This document shows, piece after piece, positions 55,964 through 64,000 of a stretch of DNA of 64,000 nucleotides. The notes beneath the pieces are model-generated. The model saw nothing but the letters and a program-made list of their open reading frames with translations. It did not search any database and had not been told where the DNA came from. This DNA is from Hyaloperonospora brassicae (lineage: Eukaryota; Oomycota; Peronosporomycetes; Peronosporales; Peronosporaceae): NCBI GenBank assembly GCA_947650285.1, contig CANTFL010000332.1, positions 310,001 to 374,000 of the forward strand. The letters run 5' to 3'. The position numbers were made by a program, and so were the translations under genes. How positions within the stretch are numbered: position 1 is the first letter of the stretch; every line of letters starts with the position of its first letter.

Positions 55964-56960
55964 CTAAACAGTTGCTACCCTACGCTGAGATTGTTTCTTC
56001 AACGAAACCTTACGCCTCCTAGAGGCCGGGACGGTAGGGTCCCCGTGGTTGCTGTTTATCGTAGCACGCTCTACACGAGAGCTCATGTCTTGAACGACAT
56101 CTGTTAAATTGTTACGTAACTCGAACACTTCACCCAGTACATTTACACGTACCACTTCACGTACTGCATCCGGGCCTAACCTTGAATGCTTCGACTTCTC
56201 GCCAACAATGTCATTACCGACATTCAGTGAGGTGCCATCTCGGCCGCCCTCACTCGGTGGAATTTCACGTGCCACCCCACTCATATCAGAGGAATTACAT
56301 TCTTGATGTCTTGGCCTTAGGCCACCCATACCTGCAGCATGCAGTGACTCAGTATCACAACGAGTATCACTTAACGAAGTATAACTCTCTTCACATACGG
56401 TGAAAGAGCTCCGCTCAATATTAATGTCATTGACATTGGAGTTAATTAACTCTGACATACCAGTGCCAATCACATTGAAACCCTTCCCTCAATGGCTCGC
56501 GCCAATAGCTCTTTTGTTGCCTAGCGAATGTAGGTTCATGACTCTCCAAAGCTTCGCTAAGAACATTGCGCGTGGCTCCTAAGGTCTTCTACCTCCAATC
56601 AATCCGTGGCTCATGGCGTTCAAGCCAAGCCATACCCAGGATGAGATCATATCTCGAATCCAAATCGAGGACAAGACAGCGTTCAATGCTGTCAAAGTCC
56701 AAAAACTTCACACCTAAGTTCAACGGAACTTTAGGCACCGTGACACGGCTACCAGTCGCTAAACGAACGGCGATTGAACCACCTTCATGCGCTTTGAGCG
56801 CCTCAGCATATCGCTGACTTATTTCAAGGGAACGACTTGAAGCATAATTGCATGATGCTCCGGGGTCGATTATGATCGACCAATGCTTCTCAAAGCCTTT
56901 CAATGTCTCCTCAGCGACTAACAAGCCAGGCTTGTGTCCACGCTCTATGCTAGCGCGCAC
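55964..56960 (-). pseudogene. E2 pol: protease and downstream spacer
   Basis: The protease (56960-56589) reads IDPGASCNYASSRSLE, then IAVRLATGSRVTVPKV, then LVLDLDSRYDLILGMAWLER. The active-site loop has Pro where Ser or Thr is usual. A 169-codon spacer (56473-55964) follows; it is hydrophilic, with VFELRNNLTDVVQDMSSRVE predicted as coiled coil and a basic C-terminal tail. I recognise no domain in the spacer. Confidence 0.75.
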
Positions 56961-57119
56961 AGAGCTCGGTGGGGCTAAGCCCTGTTTTACTCTACCTCGT
57001 AGAGAAGTAACAGAACTCAGTTCTACCCCGGTAGGGCGCCCGCACCTACTGGGTGTCGACGATTCCCCGTGCCATACGAGGTTCGGGTTGGGGCTGGGGT
57101 TTCGACTTATAGAAGTCGG

Positions 57120-58086
57120 TCATTGCTGACGCAAAGAACAAGTGGGACGCAAGTGTTTAGTGCTTCCGCACATGTAACAGCGTCTCATTTCCTGTAGTTG
57201 CTCTGCAAGTTGAAGCTCCACTTCACCTCCATCTTCAGCATGTCTGAGATCCATCGGTTCTGGCTTACAGTAAGCCGAGGTGCTCGCAGAGGTTGCCCTC
57301 GCAAAGCTTGGGCTGTACCCATTCCACCCAAGTCTGGCCGACTTGAAGTTGTTCTCAGCATTCTGAAAGATGCTCACCGCCTATTCAAAAGTAGAGGGAT
57401 GGACCCAAAAGACCTCGGTCCTGGCAACGTCATTGCGGAGACCTTTCATGAAGACAGTCACACACACTGTCTCAAAGACAGGGTCACACTGCATAGCATC
57501 CATCAGAGTTCTCAATCTCTTGGACATAGTCCGTTATCTCATTCTTACTTTGACGGGTGGATAAGAAGCGTCAGCGCACGTGATAAGCCTGTTTAGGCGG
57601 CGATAAACTCGCAAAAGATCTAATTTGATCGAATCCCATGTGGAAAAATCCAAGTCGACAGACGTGCCACACGTCATAGCCCGCTCTCTAGATCTCTTAT
57701 TGAGATCGGAAATATCCAGCGAGACTCGCTGGTGCTCATGTGAGGTGTGGACGGATCTCATGGCCATCTCAATATCACGGATCCAGAGGGTAAGATTCTC
57801 CCCCCTCCTTCCCGGAGTAATATTTAACGTCTACCCGAAGGAGGCGAGGCTTAGCCTCTTCTGGTGGCATTGCCACGTAGCGTGTTGGCATATCCGACGG
57901 TACTTGGTTTTGGACCTGCCCTAACAGGGCCTTTTCATACTGCATGAAGGTCTCGACTCGTGCATTGAGCACATCGGAACCTTGTGCAGCTAGAAACCCC
58001 ACATACTCAGGGCGTACGGCCACGGTCAGCTTCTCAAGCGCAACCTTGTGGGCCTCAGAGAGGGGTGTGCATTGCTCCATCCTCAC
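57120..58086 (-). pseudogene. E2 gag
   Basis: In minus-strand order: an N-terminal segment from 58086 (EQCTPLSEAHKVALEKLTVA), capsid-like segments (TFMQYEKALLGQVQNQVPSD; WIRDIEMAMRS-like near 57780; STWDSIKLDLLRVYRRLNRL near 57640), then a basic, Cys-containing C-terminus (PMDLRHAEDGGEVELQLAEQ near 57250) and a zinc knuckle RCYMCGSTKHLRPTC (about 57180-57135). The frame is shifted in the middle. Confidence 0.8.
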
Positions 58087-58120
58087 AGAGGATTGGTCGT
58101 TACCGACTCAGGCGTAGATT

Positions 58121-58137
58121 GACTACAAGTGCTACCA
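58121..58137 (-). other. E2 primer-binding site
   Basis: The minus strand reads TGGTAGCACTTGTAGTC two bases after the 5' LTR. It is nearly identical to the E1 site. Confidence 0.7.
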
Positions 58138-58139
58138 AG

Positions 58140-58674
58140 TGTAGCGGAGCTACACAGCTCCTTGAGTCATAGGAAGACTTTAACGCTCAACGAGCAACTT
58201 TGGTTCTACTAACCCGACTCAAAGCATCAACAGCTCATAAAGTTAAGGTTTGGTTCAAAGAACCCGACTCAAGGAGTCAACAAGCTCAGAGATCTTACGG
58301 TTCCTGTTCCAGGGGGACCAAACGATTCAAAGAATCAACGCACAGAGTGCACAAGGAGTATCTGCCTTTACAAGGCGTTGCTACCTCCTCAAACGATCGA
58401 AAGACGCCTCAAAGAGGCACGTGTCTTATGTTGGTCAAAATGGAAACTGAATTTTATTTCTTCTTTTAACCTAAAAGAACACCTCAGAACAACGTAATTA
58501 ACTCACTCGCTGATGTCCTAAATAAAACCTCTCATAAGATCTCGTAATGAATGGTTGACAGACATCAGTCTTCAACAATTGATACTTTGTTCGAATATCA
58601 TTTTAAAGGGGATCCCATCCCTTGTGTGCACCACACCTATCGTCGACTACTAGTCGACGTGTAACCCCGTTACA
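58140..58674 (-). repeat. E2 5' LTR
   Basis: 535 bp, running from TGTAGCGGAGCTACAC to CCCCGTTACA, a direct repeat of 24762-25291. The flank after it (GAAAC) does not match the left flank (TATAC). Confidence 0.9.
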
Positions 58675-61600
58675 GAAACTAGGTTACGTCGTACCTCATC
58701 CGTAAATAATGCTAAGTTCATGAAGCAATCCAATGTGCTGAGGCCGCTTTTACTTCTAGTAACATATAGAAGTCCCCGCAACAGGTTATGCGGCTACGTG
58801 TCTTTACACAATTTTAACAACACCTATAAAGTAAGTCGGGGTAAGATACCGGGATTTAATTACACGAAAATAAGATGGAATATCGAACCTTCTTCGTGTG
58901 CCGCGTGCGTCAAATGTACGCTCGAAACCTTGTATGCCTGCAAATTCGGCCTATGTCACATATATGGTTCGACAAATCTTGGGTGTAATCTTAAGCGACC
59001 CCGGTTGCTCCGCATTGGTTTTCGGAGATCGACCCCGTAGCTTCCCACCATAATTTCCTCCCTTCAAAGTTATATGCCTTCTTCTTCGTCTTAAAAACTC
59101 TACTTAGGCATAATTGCCGATGAGCTTGCTGCCACTATCCGTCACTTTTGCTTATCATCTACTCTAAGGGCCAGCATTTTTAGAGCAACATTATAAAAAA
59201 TGTACTTAGCGCATTAAATATAATCCTCGCCACTGTGTCTCGCTGAAAATTACATCGTGGGAAGCTCCTCCTATCCTAGCGTTTAGCATGCATGGCATCC
59301 CCATCAAGCAAGGGGTGGTCCGACCCTGATAATTACTCGTGTGTCTCAATGATGCAATTTGATGTCAAAGTTGCGGCCTGCACGTTAAATCATCGAATTA
59401 TCCAAGTTATGTCACATATTATCAGTCTTAATACAAGGAATTTATCCGGAGGCGGTCTTCAATCCACCATATGCGCTTTGTTAGCAATCGGTAGCACTTT
59501 CAGAAGTATCCGTATGCAGAGTTAGTTGCGGTGATTTCGATTTTACCAAGACTAAAGGTAGATTGAACTGGGCGTTAATGCTATTATTACTATTATAGAT
59601 GGGACTCGCTTTTCGATAATACTCGTGAAATGAGGTTCTCTGCGGTACCGTGAGACGTGTGCTATCGTCACTGGCAGGTTTTCAGCTCCGTTGTGGAACA
59701 CCCGCTAACTAAATCAGTGTAGACTACTAACTGTGTTATTTTACTGCTATTACATGAGGGGATCATATGTCTTTCGCGAGTTTGGTTCGATCTATGCATT
59801 CCTGATTCGTCGACTTTGCGCCCGATGGGGAATCATTATCGACTAATCCACGCTCCTTGCACGTTTTCCTTCCGCTTCTGAGCAACACTTACAACTAGTA
59901 AGGCTCTATTTTTTGGGATCGATGCACGGCTAGATCGCCCAAGTGCTGTATTTTCACACGTTACTGTACACGCGCACCCTTTATTTTCCCGGTCAAATAG
60001 GCCTCCTGCCACAAAAATACATTAATTTTCTGAGTGTATTATTTGGTCAACAAGGTTTCTCGGCCAAGCGAACTGCGCAAGTCGACCAGAGACTAGCTGA
60101 AAGGTGATACTTTGGCGGTAACGCACGCGAACACTTAAGAGCGTTGCACTCTAGCCACGATCGTCATTCAATCAATCCTATCGTATTTTACACATCACTG
60201 CAAACCTTTGGAAACTATAGATCACCGCTGACAGTGGCTACAAAAACAATTTATTCTCTGCCGACGCGCTGGGCCTGCCAAAACACCAATTTATTCACTT
60301 TGACGCGAGTTTATCGATCTTTCTAAAATGAATGAAGGACTTAAAGTTCCTCCGTTGAATGAACTTCTTCGACGGCATCTATCGTCTCTAATTTAACTTA
60401 ACACATCTTTTTATGCCCTTCTAGCAGACTTATCTGCTATAGGCAGACACCTTTATACTTTCTGTGCACAGCCCATTCGGCCGTGAAATCCGGCCGATAC
60501 ATCCACATACAACGCCCTTTATTGTCACCGCATGCTTGTATATTTAGGTGTGATTTCTTCCCGGAGGCGCACATCGTGGAAAATATGTACAACTTCTTTC
60601 TGGTGGTTTATGTTGACAGAACGCTTCGTTTTTGTCAGATCTTAACATTCAGTTCTGATAGGTACTGTCCAATTTCGTTTGATGTCCACTTCGTCAATCA
60701 TTCGTCCTCGCTTCCTCGATTATATCCTTGGTCCTTACCGCCAGTAGATAATTTTACTAGCAATAATGCATGGTATCCGCTGCCTCTCCGACTTAATCCC
60801 TTCTTAACATAGTTTTACTCCCTGGTCAAGCCAATAGACGGCTTGTTTATCTGGATGGCGTAAGTCACTGCGTGTCCCAACAGCAAAACTTTCGTGCCTT
60901 ATATAAGAAAGTGTTACAGCTTTACTTTAATAATTGGCTGCGACAACTACTGTTGTTATTTCTCGTGCTCCCAGAAAAACTGCGTTTCACCTCTCTTGGT
61001 CGCTTCATATTTTTGTCGTCGGAGACTCAATTTTCCACTTACTGAAGACTACGCTGCGCGCAGTCCGTCATTATACCATGTTTTTCTTTAGAGGAGACCT
61101 CACCTAATATCAAGTATACTATCCTCAGCCCATGCAGATAATGCTTTTAGTGTTCCCTATTTTGACAGTGATGCTTATTTGTTGTTGTACTCGGTGTAAT
61201 ATTATCTCCAGTTCTGTCTCACATTCTAACCGCTACCTAGTGGGTATCGCTTCTCTATTCTACAGCGTACTCGTCGAGAAGTGGTGCAGTGCCAATAAAC
61301 AGGCTGCACCGCTGCTTTTGAGACGTAACGCCATAATTTTTTCAAAAGTGCTACAACGGCCCATATTTGGTCGATTGTCAACCGCGGCTGGAATCACCTC
61401 TTCGGTTATTTGCGAATTGGACGCATTTCGCACACTATAAATACAACCCCGACAATGATTACCTAAACAATGACGCTAAAGAAATGTGACAGTTTTTGTG
61501 CACCTTCTGCGCCACCGTAGTCCACCACTTGTGAATCAGTGCAATGCCATTTAGTGTATAAGAAATAACGGTTCCGTTCGCTCACTTGGCATACGATCAA

Positions 61601-64000
61601 CATTTAAATGACATTCAGTTTTATTTCAGTTTATATATTGCACTAGGCTATATTTACCAGCTCTCTTAGCCAGCTTATTTGTATTATTCATTCTGAAGGC
61701 TGTGAAAGCATCGTCTTGCGCCTTTTTCGCGTCTACTGGACACTCGCGCTGCTGACGCTTTTGTCTCGGTCTATAATCCACGTGTTCTCTTTGGATCTTT
61801 CCTGTGATTTCTTCCTTATTCATCGTCTAAGTGTGATCGACATTTCATCTATCGGCAGCTTAGTCGCCGGCGCGATGGCAGATCATATGTTACATCATTG
61901 ACCATACCGATCACTGCTGCAACATATAAACAATACTGGATGAGAAGTAACAAAACGGAACCAATACAGCCGCTTTCAAACCGAAAATATGACATTTTCC
62001 GCATTACGCGATCACTCTATCGCCAGTTAAGTTCGCAATAGTGAATGGATTTGGCTTCTACAGACCACAACGATTCAAATAGACCAGTACGCATAATTAG
62101 TAGCTGCATGTGTCAAATGAAGGTAAAGGTTTGCATACCAGAGATGATAAACAAGTCATATACTATCGTGATAAGGTTCTAAGTAAGAAATTTGTTCTGT
62201 GTTGTTTTGCTAACAATAAATACGGCGTGTCTGGACGCCAAATAAATGTGTAGAACATTTCCAGGCAATTTATATGGCTGCACGCCATTGGATAGATTGA
62301 AGCGCGCCACTAAGGCTCAAATTTAGCTTTACTAATTTGTCATGCATTATACCTTAAAGTATTAGCGCGATTAAAAATATCATGACTTCAAAATTTAAGA
62401 ACTTTATGATGAAGAAAATACCGTAAAGTACATAACGTCGTGTGAAAAACATATGAATATATTAGCTTGGTGACTCGTTTGCATATAGAGTTGACAAAGA
62501 AAGGCTTCTTATAAATGACAATAACGCGCGTAGATTATATAAGATTGAACACGTCCAATTCTTGCACTACAATAGCCCAAGTAATCGTCAAGTTTGCCGA
62601 TTAAGTTTGCTCTGCCCTCACTGAATAAAGGTACACGAGTTTGCAATAATCTATGCGCATTTATATTTACATTTTTTGAGCGGTAGCCTAGGGATAGGAA
62701 TGAAATGCTATTACATCAAGATATAGCAATCGCTTTCCACCACAGTAATGGGTGTGCGTGTATTTTGGGCTGATGTCGAATTTTACGATGGGTTCGTCTT
62801 CGATGATGATGTAAATATCAGGATGTGATCTCATATTGTAGCATAAACAAACAAAATGCGCGAAGGATCTGAACAACGAAGTAATATCCAGGTTGGCAAG
62901 TTCTTGGACTGGACCTTAATTACAATATTGTAAGAGTGTAAACTTATATGGCCGACGCAAAATGTCTTTTTATATGTATGCTATAGTTCCTTTGCAGAAC
63001 TTGTTGCTTCCCGTTGTACTCTATATACTATATACTATATAAATTATATATATACATTGGATTACGAGAACGCTGCATCAACTAATAGCGCTACTGAAGG
63101 TAAGCGAGTTCAGATCCTATTATGATACAATTGATAAGGCATGGATCGGACGATAAAGATGCCGTGTGTAAGGAGATATGCGCGGAGATACTTGCGGATC
63201 AGCTATGATCTTATAGTCCGTCCTTTTGGACAGACAAAATTTGTATATTCTTATTAATCTGAACGGCATTATATGGTATACCATATAAATATTCAGTGAT
63301 TACATATGATCGGGTCGATCTTTGAATCCTAGATCTGTTCTGGTTAACGCACAACGCCAGGTGTCGTCTACGATTACAAAAACATGTATTATCCCTCCTT
63401 GTAGCGTGTGTGGGCCATTTAATGCACAATGTAATTACGATCGAATAATTAAAGTCAGGGACATAGCATTCGATTCGTTGAATTTTCTTATGGGCAACTA
63501 GGTACCGCATTTCTTTGATATGTGCTAAGTGATCACACATCTATTTAACTCGATCCATAATAGTTCAAGTACTTAATGAGTACATAATTCCTTACAAAAT
63601 TAATTTTTGAATCAGCATCAAAAGAATGCTTAGGTGTACCAGGGTCGCTCAATTATGTAAGCAAATGGAATGGATGGGTTTGATTCTATATCGGTGTATG
63701 CATTTATTTTAAGATTGGGATCACTATCGTACAATACTTTCGTCGTGTTCTTGGATATGAGATGGATCAATATGCTGTAGTGATCAAAGAAATATTGGCA
63801 ACTTATAATGAACTGATTTGGGGGATAGCTTACGAATCAGCAGGGTCGGACCTCGACGATCAAATAGCTGGGTTTTACGAACGAGAAGGTATAATTTGCG
63901 AGTGATGATCGGTTTTACCAAGTGCCATACTGATTTTCTACTAGATAATGCCCATGTCGGTGATGTATATATATTATAAACTATACTCGCAAGACTATAT
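58675..64000. other. gene-poor AT-rich stretch
   Basis: There are many short frames but none with a recognisable domain. 61132-61440 plus is hydrophobic at its start and otherwise without features. 63030-63055 is a TA-rich low-complexity tract. I see no gene, transposon or RNA gene I can support. Confidence 0.5.

Larger units (their letters stand above)
24762..58674 (-). mobile_element. E2: Ty3/gypsy element, host of the nested insertions
   Basis: The outermost element of the nest. In minus-strand order: 5' LTR (58140-58674), primer site, gag, protease, RT-RNase H, then the E3 insertion, then integrase and chromodomain, an antisense frame, purine tract and 3' LTR (24762-25291). Without E3 it is about 7.7 kb. 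The outer flanks (TATAC left, GAAAC right) are not a clean duplication, so it is old, or one end has been rearranged. All coding regions are damaged. Confidence 0.9.

Noticed and set aside
24757..58679. Target-site duplication for E2
   Set aside because: Left flank TATAC and right flank GAAAC match at only three of five positions, so I do not claim one.
61132..61440. Hydrophobic plus-strand frame as a membrane protein gene
   Set aside because: No family signature, no promoter motif, and similar frames arise by chance in this AT-rich stretch.

Overview
The window looks like an oomycete (Peronosporales-type) plant-pathogen genome. The evidence is a secreted necrosis/ethylene-inducing-like (NLP) gene at 19267-20064, an oomycete-type initiator plus flanking core promoter in front of it, and four chromodomain Ty3/gypsy retrotransposons. 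The one apparently intact cellular gene is the NLP gene. Most of the rest is transposon sequence and gene-poor, AT-rich DNA. I see no rRNA, tRNA or CRISPR array.

Layout. 1-9340 is gene-poor and holds a perfect 20-bp inverted repeat, a decayed protease fragment and a diverged LTR. 9345-9665 and 18037-19100 are two halves of one minus-strand gene cut apart by retroelement E1 (9666-18031, minus strand, target duplication AATAT). E1 carries a solo LTR of its own family in its integrase gene (duplication GTATT), and the outer end of its 5' LTR is triplicated. 19224-20064 is the NLP promoter and gene. An orphan exon-like piece (20438-20652), a second solo LTR (20672-21060, duplication TCCAG), an LTR remnant (22575-23025) and a small Mutator-like element (23285-24411) follow.

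24762-58674 is a three-level nest. E2 (minus strand) has LTRs at 24762-25291 and 58140-58674. Its pol was split by E3 (plus strand, 27880-54084, duplication GGAA). E3 was in turn split by E4, a member of the same family (plus strand, 34134-48693, duplication CTAC). E4's two 1793-bp LTRs differ at seven substitutions and no indels, so E4 is young, although its gag and pol are broken. 58675-64000 is AT-rich, with no gene I can support.

The most unusual signal is that all four retroelements have a reading frame on the strand opposite gag-pol, between the end of pol and the 3' LTR and tail-to-tail with pol. In E2 it is one 361-codon frame with only two stop codons. In E3 and E4 the C-terminal parts of the antisense products align with each other at the amino-acid level. 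This suggests a conserved antisense gene in these oomycete elements. E3 and E4 also encode a second, archaeal-like RNase H after the normal one, and they are strikingly dense in GATC.
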